DNA of 64,000 bases. It comes from Bacillota bacterium. GTDB taxonomy: Bacteria; Bacillota; Clostridia; Oscillospirales; Oscillospiraceae. Positions 17,334-25,781 of this stretch are shown here, piece by piece. The notes beneath the pieces were generated by a model. That model was not told the origin of the DNA and made no database searches. It saw only the letters and a program-made list of their open reading frames with translations. Where the stretch lies: assembly GCA_023402075.1 (NCBI GenBank), contig JAEXCS010000015.1, positions 55,509 through 119,508 on the forward strand, in the 5' to 3' direction. How positions within the stretch are numbered: the first letter of the stretch is position 1; every line of letters begins with the position of its first letter. The position numbers and the translations under genes were made by a program.

Positions 17334-18199
17334 ACTACTACGGAAGCGTATACCGCCCCCCCTCTGAGGCCCGAAGCCTGATTGTTCAGGTGACTTACGG
17401 GTGCAGCCACAACACCTGCGCTTTTTGCAGCATGTACAAGGAAAAGCGCTTTGCGGTTCGTCCGCTGGAAGAGGTCCTGGCGGATTTCCGGGAAGCCCGG
17501 CGGCTTTACCCCTACGTGGAGAAAATTTTTCTGGCGGACGGGGATGCGCTGGTTCGCAAAGCCGGGGAGCTGGAAACGATTCTGGACACCATCCGGACGC
17601 TTTTTCCCGAGTGCGTCCGCGTGACCAGCTATGCCTCACCGGACAGCATCAACATCCGCTCGGATGAGGAACTGAAAGTTCTGCGCGAGAAGGGCCTGAG
17701 CATGGTTTACATGGGGCTTGAGTCCGGGTGCGACGCGGTGCTGGAGCTGATGCGCAAGGGCCACGACGCGGCGTTTATCGTGGAAATGGGACGCAAGGTC
17801 CGCAGGAACGGAATTGCCCTGTCTGTCACCGCCATCACGGGCCTTGGCGGCCCCGCGCTTTTGGAGCGGCACGCGGCGGAGACTGCCGCCGCCTTCAACG
17901 CCATGAATCCTGAGTATATCGGGATGCTGACGCTGATGGTGGAGCCGGGAACACCTTTGTACGACTGGGTGCAGGCCGGCTCCTTCCGCCTGCTGACACC
18001 GGCGGAGGATTTGCGGGAAACCCGCCTTTTGGTGGAGGGGCTGGACAGCCCCGGCAGTGTGTTCCGCATGAATCATGCCAGCAATTATCTGGCCCTGCGG
18101 GGCACGCTGAACGACGACAAGGCTGCCATGCTGGCGGCGATTGACCGTGCGGCGGCGGATTTGTCGCTGCTGCGGCCGGAGGAATGGCGGGGGCTTTAA
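17330..18199 (+). CDS. Radical SAM protein (COG1032-like)
   Basis: The 289-aa protein starts with MNYYGSVYRPPSEARSLIVQ and has the cluster motif YGCSHNTCAFCSMYK (a CX4CX2C variant), then EKIFLADGDAL, an SMVYMGLESG strand and AITGLGG. This is a family of stand-alone radical SAM proteins common in anaerobes and usually without an assigned reaction. It lacks B12-binding or SPASM extensions. The start ATG overlaps the aminotransferase stop codon, so the two are coupled and may act in one pathway; that link is inference. Confidence 0.85.
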   Translation: MNYYGSVYRPPSEARSLIVQVTYGCSHNTCAFCSMYKEKRFAVRPLEEVLADFREARRLYPYVEKIFLADGDALVRKAGELETILDTIRTLFPECVRVTSYASPDSINIRSDEELKVLREKGLSMVYMGLESGCDAVLELMRKGHDAAFIVEMGRKVRRNGIALSVTAITGLGGPALLERHAAETAAAFNAMNPEYIGMLTLMVEPGTPLYDWVQAGSFRLLTPAEDLRETRLLVEGLDSPGSVFRMNHASNYLALRGTLNDDKAAMLAAIDRAAADLSLLRPEEWRGL

Positions 18200-18239
18200 A
18201 CGCCGCGGGAATTTTTAGCGGCGTTTCGGGAAATACTTC

Positions 18240-18268
18240 TTGACAGCCGCCGAAAAATCGGATATGAT
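18240..18268 (+). promoter_or_regulatory. Promoter of the Mn2+ riboswitch/P-type ATPase transcript
   Basis: TTGACA and TATGAT are spaced by 17 bp, immediately upstream of the riboswitch. Confidence 0.8.
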
Positions 18269-18275
18269 ACGTCCA

Positions 18276-18371
18276 ATCATTAGGGAGTAGCCGGCACAGA
18301 AATGTGCATCCGCTGGCGTCAGGTCGGGCAGAATTTCTGCCCCGCTTCGGATCGAAATGGCGAGACTTTTG
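18276..18371 (+). ncRNA. yybP-ykoY (Mn2+) riboswitch
   Basis: The leader starts with AATCATTAGGGAGTAGC and ends with GGCGAGACTTTTG. These match the two conserved Mn2+-binding strands of the yybP-ykoY aptamer (GGGGAGUAG and the CGAGAC-containing 3' loop), with paired hairpins between them (a GGGCAGAA...TTCTGCCC stem is clear). Its last part is also the 5' arm of a terminator, so folding of the aptamer should prevent termination and turn the ATPase on when Mn2+ is high. The family and its association with P-type ATPases are established; the ON logic is inferred from the overlap. Confidence 0.85.
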
Positions 18372-18412
18372 AGCAAACGCTTCGGCGTTGGCGCAAAAGT
18401 CTCGTTTTTTTT
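18361..18412 (+). terminator. Riboswitch-controlled terminator
   Basis: An 11-bp perfect stem (CGAGACTTTTG with CAAAAGTCTCG) containing an inner GC-rich hairpin is followed by eight T residues. The 5' arm is shared with the aptamer's 3' strand. Confidence 0.85.
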
Positions 18413-18442
18413 GCGCGATGCATGTAGGAAAGGAAGAGAATT

Positions 18443-21022
18443 ATGGCGGAAAAACGGGGAATATGGCAAAAGCCAAGGGTGGAACTGTTTAGAGACCTTC
18501 GCTGCGGCGAGGAGGGCCTGATGGAGGAAGAGGCCGCGCTGCGGCTGAAACAAAACGGGCCCAACGAGCTTTTGGCCGAGGCGCGGAAGTCCACGGCGCG
18601 GATTTTTCTGGAGCAGTTTGCAGATTTTCTGGTGATCGTGCTGATTGCGGCGGCGGCAGTGTCCATCGCTTTGAAGGACGCGGAAAGCGCGGTGGTCATT
18701 CTGGCGGTGATCACCATGAACGCGATTTTGGGCACGGTGCAGACCGTGAAGGCCGCGTCGTCGCTGGAAAGTCTGAAAAAAATGTCCGCTCCCACGGCCA
18801 AGGTGCTGCGCGGCGACGTGATCCGGGAGATTCCGGGGCGCGAGGTCGTGGTGGGCGACGTGGTGTGTCTGGATGCGGGAGACGCTGTGTGCGCCGACGG
18901 GCGGCTGCTGGAGTGCGCCGCTTTAAAGGCGGACGAGAGTGCCCTCACCGGTGAGAGCCTGCCTGTTGAGAAGGACATTGCGGAGATTGAAGGCGACGTT
19001 CCTCTGGGCGACCGGAAGAACATGGTTTACTCCGGCAGCTTCATCACCTATGGCCGGGGCCGGTTTCTGGTCACCAATACGGCTATGGACACGGAAATGG
19101 GCCGCATTGCCGCGCTTTTGAAGGCGGCGGGAGAAAAGAAGACCCCCTTGCAGGAGAGCCTGGACCAATTTGGAAAGAAACTCTCCGTGGGTATCTTGAT
19201 TCTGTGTGGGCTTTTGTTTATGGTGAGCGTGTTTTTACGGCACGAGCCGGTGATGAACGCGTTTTTGTTTGCTGTGGCGCTGGCGGTGGCGGCAATCCCC
19301 GAAGCGCTAAGCTCCATCGTCACCATCGTCCTCTCCTTCGGCACCCGCACCATGGCCCGGGAGAATGCCATCATTCGCAAGCTGCAGGCGGTAGAGGGCC
19401 TTGGAAGCGTGTCGGTGATCTGTTCCGATAAAACCGGAACTCTGACCCAGAATAAAATGACCGTTCAAAAGCTCTATACCGCCGGGAAGGTCATTTCCGT
19501 GGAGGACGCGGACTTTTCCGACGCGATACAGGAGCCGTTGCTCCGGGCGGCGCTGCTGTGCAGCGACGCCACGGTGAACGAGGGTGGCGAGGTGGGCGAC
19601 CCCACGGAGACGGCTCTGGTGCGGTTGGGAGAGCGGTTCCGCTTTGACGAGGAAGAGGTCCGGGAGAAGTATCCCCGGCTGACGGAGATTCCCTTTGACT
19701 CTGACCGCAAGCTGATGTCCACGGTTCACAGCCTGTCCGGCGGGTTGCTGATGATTACCAAGGGGGCAACTGATGTTTTGCTGAACCGCGCCTTGCTTAC
19801 GCCGGAGGAGCGGACAAGAATTGAATCCGTCAACGAACAGTTTTCCCGGGAGGGGCTGCGGGTTTTGGCCTTTGCCTGCCGGCATCTGGACGCGCCTGCG
19901 GTAAATCTCGCGGATGAAAACGGGCTGGACTTTCTGGGGCTGATCGCCATGATGGACCCGCCCCGTCCGGAATCCGCCGTGGCGGTGGCGGAGTGTATCT
20001 CCGCGGGCATTCGCCCGGTGATGATTACCGGCGACCACCGCATCACCGCCGCTGCCATCGCCAAGAAAATCGGCATTCTTACCGAGGGAACCGAGGCGGT
20101 GGACGGCGCCGCCATCGATGCCATGAGCGACGGAGAGCTGCGGGAGTTTGTACCCAAAGTCAGCGTGTACGCCCGGGTGTCCCCCGAGCATAAAATCCGC
20201 ATTGTCCGGGCCTGGCAGGAGCGGGGAAACCTTGTGGCCATGACCGGCGACGGCGTGAACGACGCGCCTGCATTGAAGCAGGCGGACATCGGCGTGGCCA
20301 TGGGCATCACCGGAACGGAGGTGGCCAAGGACGCGGCGGGCATGATTTTGACGGACGACAACTTTGCTACTATTGTCCGGGCCGTGGAAAACGGACGCGG
20401 AGTGTATGCCAACATCAAGCGGGCCATTCAGTTTTTGCTTTCGGGCAACACGGCGGGCATTCTCGCGGTGCTGTATGCGTCTTTGATGGGTCTGCCCGCG
20501 CCCTTTGCGGCGGTGCATCTGCTGTTTATCAATCTTCTGACCGACAGCCTGCCCGCCATCGCCCTGGGGCTGGAGCCCAGAAGCGAAGACGTGATGCTAC
20601 AAAAGCCTCGCCCCCGGAGCGAGGGAATTTTGACGCGTGCTTTCCTTGCGGACGTGGGGTTGGAGGGAATGGTCATTGCCATTGCCACCTCCGTTGCCTT
20701 CCACATGGGCCTAAGCGCCGGAGGAACGCCGGTGGGAACCACCATGGCTTTTGCAACGCTGTGCCTCAGCCGCCTGTTCCACGGGTTCAACTGCAAGTCT
20801 CAGCGTCCCGTGCTGTTTTCCAAAAAGCTGTTCAACAATCGGTATCTGCTGCTGGCGTTTCTGTTTGGCGCGGCGCTGCTGGCAAGCGTTTTGACCGTCC
20901 CGGTGCTGGAGCCGCTGTTCGATGTGGCGGCGTTGTCGGCGGTAAATCTCGGGACGATTGTTGGGCTGGCCTTTGCCAGTATGCTGGTGATTCAGGCGCT
21001 GAAGGCCCTAAGGAGGAAATGA
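18443..21022 (+). CDS. P2A-type cation-transporting ATPase, probable Mn2+/Ca2+ efflux
   Basis: The 859-aa pump has an N-terminal cation ATPase domain, the actuator TGES loop (LTGESLPVEKD), VAAIPEALSSI in helix M4, the phosphorylation site ICSDKTGTLT (Asp near 329), KGATD in the nucleotide domain, and the hinge MTGDGVNDAPALKQADIGVAMG. NLLTDSLPA in helix M6 provides cation-binding side chains. This is the SERCA/PMR1-like group. M4 reads PEAL where many Ca2+ pumps have PEGL. The Mn2+ riboswitch in front makes Mn2+ export the most likely role, with Ca2+ as the alternative. Confidence 0.93.
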   Translation: MAEKRGIWQKPRVELFRDLRCGEEGLMEEEAALRLKQNGPNELLAEARKSTARIFLEQFADFLVIVLIAAAAVSIALKDAESAVVILAVITMNAILGTVQTVKAASSLESLKKMSAPTAKVLRGDVIREIPGREVVVGDVVCLDAGDAVCADGRLLECAALKADESALTGESLPVEKDIAEIEGDVPLGDRKNMVYSGSFITYGRGRFLVTNTAMDTEMGRIAALLKAAGEKKTPLQESLDQFGKKLSVGILILCGLLFMVSVFLRHEPVMNAFLFAVALAVAAIPEALSSIVTIVLSFGTRTMARENAIIRKLQAVEGLGSVSVICSDKTGTLTQNKMTVQKLYTAGKVISVEDADFSDAIQEPLLRAALLCSDATVNEGGEVGDPTETALVRLGERFRFDEEEVREKYPRLTEIPFDSDRKLMSTVHSLSGGLLMITKGATDVLLNRALLTPEERTRIESVNEQFSREGLRVLAFACRHLDAPAVNLADENGLDFLGLIAMMDPPRPESAVAVAECISAGIRPVMITGDHRITAAAIAKKIGILTEGTEAVDGAAIDAMSDGELREFVPKVSVYARVSPEHKIRIVRAWQERGNLVAMTGDGVNDAPALKQADIGVAMGITGTEVAKDAAGMILTDDNFATIVRAVENGRGVYANIKRAIQFLLSGNTAGILAVLYASLMGLPAPFAAVHLLFINLLTDSLPAIALGLEPRSEDVMLQKPRPRSEGILTRAFLADVGLEGMVIAIATSVAFHMGLSAGGTPVGTTMAFATLCLSRLFHGFNCKSQRPVLFSKKLFNNRYLLLAFLFGAALLASVLTVPVLEPLFDVAALSAVNLGTIVGLAFASMLVIQALKALRRK

Positions 21023-21080
21023 GGGCGCATTGGCGGAAGCTGCGCTGAAAGTGTTTGAAAAGCACCTCAAGTGTTTATGA

Positions 21081-21117
21081 AAGGGTCCCTCCGCCGCATT
21101 GCGGCGGAGGGACCCTT
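21081..21117. terminator. Bidirectional terminator
   Basis: A perfect stem of about 16 bp (AAGGGTCCCTCCGCCGC arm) with a short loop and flanking A and T runs separates the convergent ATPase and nrdD genes. Confidence 0.85.
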
Positions 21118-21146
21118 TTTGAAAGTCGGATTCTGTGAACAGCTGT

Positions 21147-23576
21147 TTAAAGCGCGGCGGCAAGCTTGCAGATGTCGGGTGCGCCGGAAACCACCTCCAG
21201 CTTGTCCCCCCGGCGCACCAGCAGAGTGGGGGCCTGCATAATGCGGTATTTCCGGGCAAGGTCCAGATGCTCGCTCACGTCCAGTACGGTGTAGGCAAGC
21301 CCGGCTTCTTCAAGGCCTTTCTTTGCGGTTTTGCAGTTGGGACAGGTTTTGGTGGTGAACAGCAGCAGCTCGTCCACCGCGTCGCGCATGGCCCGGACGG
21401 TGGAGCTTTGCTCCGGAGCGGGGTGCTGGGCAGAGAGGGAAACGGGAAAGCTGCGCGCTGACCGGGCCGCCTGTGGGGTGGGGCTTGGCGCGTGAGGCTT
21501 GAAGGCCGTTCCCGGCTCGTACAGCCTGCGATCTTTGTATTCCTGCGTTTTGCCGTCGTTCCAGTTTTGCACGGGGCGGTAATAGCCGGTGATGCGGCTG
21601 TAAACCTCGGCGGGCTTTTTGCAGTGGGGGCAGGTGAAATGCTCCCCTGTGAGATACCCGTGCTGGGCGCAGACGGAATAGGTGGGGGAGAGGGTATAAT
21701 AAGGCAGCTTAAAGTTCTCCGCGATTTTGCGCACCAGCGCGGCGGCGGCCATCCAGTCTGGCAGCTTTTCACCTAAAAACGCATGGAACACGGTGCCGGA
21801 GGTATAGAGGGTCTGCAAATCATCCTGCACCGCCAGCGCGTCGAACAAATCCGAGGTGTAGCCCACCGGCAGGTGGGAGGAATTGGTGTAATAAGGTGCG
21901 TCGCTGGGCTTGGCGGCGGTGATAATATCCCCGAACCGCTCCGTGTCATGCTTTGCCAGCCGGTAGGACGTGGACTCGGCAGGGGTGGCTTCTAAATTGT
22001 AAAGATCGCCATACTGCTCCTGATAGTCGCTGAGCCGCTGGCGCATATGGTTCAGCACATCCTTGGCAAAAGACTGAGCCTCCGGTGTTGTCAAGTCCCT
22101 GCGCAGCCACGCGGCGTTCAGCGCGGCTTCATTCATGCCCACCAGACCGATGGTGGAAAAGTGACTGCCAAAGCCCCCCAGATACCGCTGGGTATAGGGG
22201 TAAAGCCCCGCGTCCAGCAGCTTGGTAATCACCGTGCGCTTGGTATTCAGGCTGCGGGCAGCCACGTCCATCAGCTTGTCCAGCCGCCGGTAGAAGTCCG
22301 ATTCGTCTTTGGCCAGATACGCAATGCGGGGCAGGTTCACCGTCACCACGCCGACGGACCCGGTGGACTCGCCGGAGCCGAAGTAGCCGCCGGACTTTTT
22401 CCGCAGCTCCCGCAAATCCAACCGGAGACGGCAGCACATGCTGCGCACGTCCGAAGGCTCCATGTCGGAGTTGATATAGTTGGAGAAGTAAGGCGTGCCG
22501 TATTTGGCGGTCATTTCAAAGAGAAGACGGTTGTTCTCCGTGTCGCTCCAGTCAAAGTCCTTTGTAATAGAATAGGTGGGAATGGGGTATTGGAAGCCCC
22601 GACCGTCCGCATCGCCTTCCACCATGATTTCAATGAAGGCGCGGTTCACCATGTCCATCTCTTTTTTGCAGTCCCCGTAAGTAAAGTCCGTCTCCATGCC
22701 GCCCACGATGGCGGGCTGGCGTGCAAGGTCGGCGGGGACGGTCCAATCCAGCGTGATGTTGGAAAACGGGGCCTGTGTACCCCAGCGGGAGGGAGTATTT
22801 ACCCCATATACAAAGGACTGGATGCACTGTTTCACCTCTTTTTGGGAAAGGCTGTCCACCCGTACGAAGGGGGCCAGATATGTGTCGAAGGAGGAGAACG
22901 CCTGCGCCCCGGCCCACTCGTTTTGCATGATGCCGAGGAAATTCACCATCTGGCTGCAAAGAGTGGAGAGGTGACTTGCCGGGGCGGAGGTGATCTTGCC
23001 GGGAATGCCGCCAAGTCCCTCCTGAATCAATTGCTTCAGGCTCCACCCGGCGCAGTAGCCGGTGAGCATGGACAAATCGTGGATGTGGAGATCGCCGCTT
23101 TTGTGGGCCTGCGCCACCTCCGCGTCGTAAATCTCGCTGAGCCAGTAGTTGGCGGTGATGGCCCCGGAGTTGGAAAGAATCAGTCCGCCCACGGAGTAGG
23201 TGACGGTGGAGTTTTCTTTCACGCGCCAGTCGCTGATGTGCAGATAGTTGTTTACCAGGTCCTTGTAATCCAGCACGGTGGAGCCTAAATTCCGGATTTT
23301 CTCCCGCTGCTTGCGGTACAGGATGTAGGCCTTGGCCACGTCGCTGTACCCGGCCTTGATGAGGATGTTTTCCACGCTGTCCTGAATCTGCTCCACAGAA
23401 ATGGAGCCGTTTTTAATGTTGTCCTGATAATCCGCAGTGACCTTCAGCGCCAATAGATCGATGATGTCGGGGTTATAGTCCTTTCCCACGGCGTCAAACG
23501 CCTTGGTGATGGCTATGCTGATCTTGGACAGCGAAAAGTCCACAATCTTGCCGTCCCGCTTCAAAACTCGATACAT
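21147..23576 (-). CDS. nrdD: Class III ribonucleotide reductase with fused C-terminal redoxin
   Basis: The 809-aa enzyme has an N-terminal ATP cone (RDGKIVDFSLSKISIAITKAF), the NrdD barrel (LHIHDLSMLTGYCAGWSL; LGGFGSHFSTIGLVGMNEA), a C-terminal zinc region with CPHC (about 648) and a RITGYYR glycyl-radical segment (about 662). After it comes a linker and a glutaredoxin/thioredoxin-like domain of about 75 aa with TTKTCPNCKTAKK (about 743) and a cis-Pro APTLLV strand. Class III enzymes make dNTPs anaerobically. The fused dithiol domain suggests thiol-driven reduction rather than formate (the NrdD2/NrdD3 mode described in the literature); that is inference. The activase gene lies upstream at 23,884. 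Confidence 0.92.
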   Translation of the reverse strand: MYRVLKRDGKIVDFSLSKISIAITKAFDAVGKDYNPDIIDLLALKVTADYQDNIKNGSISVEQIQDSVENILIKAGYSDVAKAYILYRKQREKIRNLGSTVLDYKDLVNNYLHISDWRVKENSTVTYSVGGLILSNSGAITANYWLSEIYDAEVAQAHKSGDLHIHDLSMLTGYCAGWSLKQLIQEGLGGIPGKITSAPASHLSTLCSQMVNFLGIMQNEWAGAQAFSSFDTYLAPFVRVDSLSQKEVKQCIQSFVYGVNTPSRWGTQAPFSNITLDWTVPADLARQPAIVGGMETDFTYGDCKKEMDMVNRAFIEIMVEGDADGRGFQYPIPTYSITKDFDWSDTENNRLLFEMTAKYGTPYFSNYINSDMEPSDVRSMCCRLRLDLRELRKKSGGYFGSGESTGSVGVVTVNLPRIAYLAKDESDFYRRLDKLMDVAARSLNTKRTVITKLLDAGLYPYTQRYLGGFGSHFSTIGLVGMNEAALNAAWLRRDLTTPEAQSFAKDVLNHMRQRLSDYQEQYGDLYNLEATPAESTSYRLAKHDTERFGDIITAAKPSDAPYYTNSSHLPVGYTSDLFDALAVQDDLQTLYTSGTVFHAFLGEKLPDWMAAAALVRKIAENFKLPYYTLSPTYSVCAQHGYLTGEHFTCPHCKKPAEVYSRITGYYRPVQNWNDGKTQEYKDRRLYEPGTAFKPHAPSPTPQAARSARSFPVSLSAQHPAPEQSSTVRAMRDAVDELLLFTTKTCPNCKTAKKGLEEAGLAYTVLDVSEHLDLARKYRIMQAPTLLVRRGDKLEVVSGAPDICKLAAAL

Positions 23577-23883
23577 ACCGCTCCCACACTCTCTTAAAGT
23601 AATTCCGCTGCGCGGCGCGGGACAAACTGCCCTGCCGCCGCCAGCGTACCAAAGATAGGCCCATATACCGTCAGAACGGAAAGGTGCCGAAGCACCCTTC
23701 CGTTCTTATTCTAGCGGGGCTGTTGGGGGATGTCAATTAGAAGAACTCCTATATCTTGTGGAGTATTTCATAAAAAATGCCAATTGCGTCCAGATTTAGT
23801 GGGCGCATAGAAAGCGTAGCTGCGCAGCAAACGGCGCTTCACAACGAAAAAAGTCGGTGCTTATCGAAAAAACTCGACGAAGC
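23577..23883. promoter_or_regulatory. nrdD upstream region: hairpin and possible NrdR box
   Basis: No gene is supported here. A hairpin (23673-23706, AGAACGGA outer arm) and, at about 23748-23764 on the minus strand, CCACAAGATATAGGAG can be seen. The latter matches the left half and centre of the NrdR consensus (ACACWATATATWGTGT) but poorly in its right half. Either could control nrdD. Confidence 0.35.
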
Positions 23884-24582
23884 TTACTCCACACCCCGCA
23901 GAGAAACTTCTGTGATGTAAGGGCGGAAAATTTCGGCAAAGGCGCGCATTTCATCGGGGGAAAAGCCGTGCAAACCGGATTCAATCAACTCTCCGGAATC
24001 GCTAAAGCTCTGGAGAAAATAGCGCCGCGCGCCTTTTAAGAGGTGGGCTATGTCCAGCAAATCCGCCCGGGTGTGAAGCTCCCGCACCAGCGTGGTGCGA
24101 AATTCATAGTCCGTCGGTCCATCCATCAAAAGTGCGGCGCTTTCCTCCACGGGGGCCGGGTCAAAACCGGGTGCACCCACGGTCAGCGGGTATTTGGGCA
24201 GGCTGTTTTTGATATCCATTGCCACGTAGTCGATGCTTCCCATCTCCAGCAATGCCCGGAGCTGTCCGGGATAGCAGCCGTTGGTGTCCAGCTTTACCAA
24301 AAAGCCCATGGTTTTTACCCGGGTGGCGAAGTCCGCAAGACCTTCATGAAGCAGCGGCTCTCCGCCGGAGAGAACCACTCCGTCCAACAGGCCCCGGCGG
24401 GAGGAGAGAAACGCAAGAATTTCCTGTTCTTCATACTGCTCTCGCGCTTCAGCGGGGGCAGTGACCAGACGGGCGTTGTGGCAATAAGGGCAGCGGAGGT
24501 TGCACCCTCCGGTAAAAATTGTGGCTGCCACCTTGCCGGGAAAGTCCACCAGAGAGAGCGTTTGCAGTCCGCAAAAGGTCAT
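23884..24582 (-). CDS. Anaerobic RNR activating radical SAM protein (NrdG/COG1180-like)
   Basis: The 232-aa protein has LSLVDFPGKVAATIFTGGCNLRCPYCHN, the long-form activase start with the CxxxCxxC cluster, a GGEPLLH motif and the NGCYP and DIKNSLPKY segments seen in this subgroup. It installs the glycyl radical on a partner enzyme using S-adenosylmethionine. The adjacent redoxin-fused NrdD is the obvious partner. It is longer than the classical NrdG at 37,049 (172 aa), in keeping with two separate systems. Its start overlaps the stop of the membrane protein gene upstream by 4 bp. Confidence 0.88.
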   Translation of the reverse strand: MTFCGLQTLSLVDFPGKVAATIFTGGCNLRCPYCHNARLVTAPAEAREQYEEQEILAFLSSRRGLLDGVVLSGGEPLLHEGLADFATRVKTMGFLVKLDTNGCYPGQLRALLEMGSIDYVAMDIKNSLPKYPLTVGAPGFDPAPVEESAALLMDGPTDYEFRTTLVRELHTRADLLDIAHLLKGARRYFLQSFSDSGELIESGLHGFSPDEMRAFAEIFRPYITEVSLRGVE

Positions 24583-25415
24583 GGTGTTTCCTCTTCTTCC
24601 GCACCTCCCGCCCGAAGGCGGACCGAACCGGGCCGCAGGGAGAAAAGCAGCCCCAGGAAAAAGAGGGCGCAGCCGCCAAGCAGCGCATATTGGGAAAGGC
24701 TTCGATTGCCTGCCAGCGCGGCGGCGCAGAGAACAACGCTGCCCCCGGCGAAAAAGGAAAAGACCTGGGCGGAACCGTCCTCAAATGCAAAGGAGGAGAG
24801 ACGGAAAAAGGCGAGGGCGGCAAACCCCAGTGCCAGAAGCTCCGGCGCATAGGATTCCAGCGCGGGGTTTGCGGCGCGAACGCGGTAGTCCAGCACCAGA
24901 TGAAATACCAGCGCCACCGGCGCGGGCAGCAGCAAAACCGCCGGCGCTGCCCGGCGATGGTGAGAGCGCCGCCCTGCCGCAGCGGAAAGAACGGCAGGCA
25001 GAAGACACAGCGCGGACAGCAATGTCAGCCCTCCGCAGGCCAGCGCAACTCCCGCCGGAAAAACTCCGCACCCGGGAAGGGAAAATGGCCCCGAGAGGGC
25101 AGCTTTCATATCCGCCGCTCCGGAAAGCGCTAGAAGGAACGTGCCTGCCAGCAGTAAGGGCGCGGCTCCCTGTGCGGAAAAGACCTCCTGAAACGGTCGG
25201 GGGTCGGGCCGGCGGTCAGGCAGGCGACGGGCCAACAAAAATAGTATCACCGCCAAAAGAGTCAGCAAAGCCCACAGCAGCCGCCCGAAAAGATTTCCGG
25301 GGACGATCAGTCCGGTTTCCGGAACAAGGCCGGTGTGGGCCTGCGCCAGCCGCAAAAAAAGGGCCGCCGCGCCGCCCGCCGCTGCCAAAACAGCCATAGC
25401 TGTGGGTTGTTTCAT
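24579..25415 (-). CDS. Polytopic membrane protein of unknown function
   Basis: The 278-aa Ala/Leu-rich protein has about seven to eight predicted membrane helices and no motif that I recognise. The ATG at 25415 follows GGAGG and gives the sequence MKQPTAMAVLAAAG. Its last codons overlap the NrdG-like gene (TCAT on the plus strand), so they are translationally coupled. Whether the two are functionally linked is unknown. Confidence 0.7.
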   Translation of the reverse strand: MKQPTAMAVLAAAGGAAALFLRLAQAHTGLVPETGLIVPGNLFGRLLWALLTLLAVILFLLARRLPDRRPDPRPFQEVFSAQGAAPLLLAGTFLLALSGAADMKAALSGPFSLPGCGVFPAGVALACGGLTLLSALCLLPAVLSAAAGRRSHHRRAAPAVLLLPAPVALVFHLVLDYRVRAANPALESYAPELLALGFAALAFFRLSSFAFEDGSAQVFSFFAGGSVVLCAAALAGNRSLSQYALLGGCALFFLGLLFSLRPGSVRLRAGGAEEEETP

Positions 25416-25592
25416 CCCGGTCCTCCTTGAAAAGCAGGGCATTACACCCGGCACAATTTGTAAATATGTTCTCTCCAGCATGGTTTACCGACGGGGCTTG
25501 CAGTTTTGCTGAGGAGTATAGTGGGGTTATTATACGCCCGCCGGGGCGGTTTGTCCACACCGCCCAAGAGAAAACGCGCCCGATGCGCAAGG

Positions 25593-25621
25593 TTGCTGTG
25601 TTGGGCACTCTGTGCTATAAT
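25593..25621 (+). promoter_or_regulatory. Predicted promoter upstream of spoIID
   Basis: TTGCTG and TATAAT are spaced by 17 bp, about 160 bp before spoIID. In sporulating Firmicutes spoIID is normally read by the mother-cell factor sigma-E; I could not place a convincing sigma-E site. The rest of 25416-25781 holds no supported gene. Confidence 0.45.
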
Positions 25622-25781
25622 AAAATGTCGTTATTGGACGATTTTTGCGCAGGACTGTTTTTCGTTTCCCGCGCATATGCTGGAGAAGAGGCGGATTGCG
25701 AGCCTGCTTCGGTAGATTTACGGAAAGTGTACAGGCTGTTCAAGAGGAGATGCCTTTTGAACCGGCGGGAAAGGAAACGCG

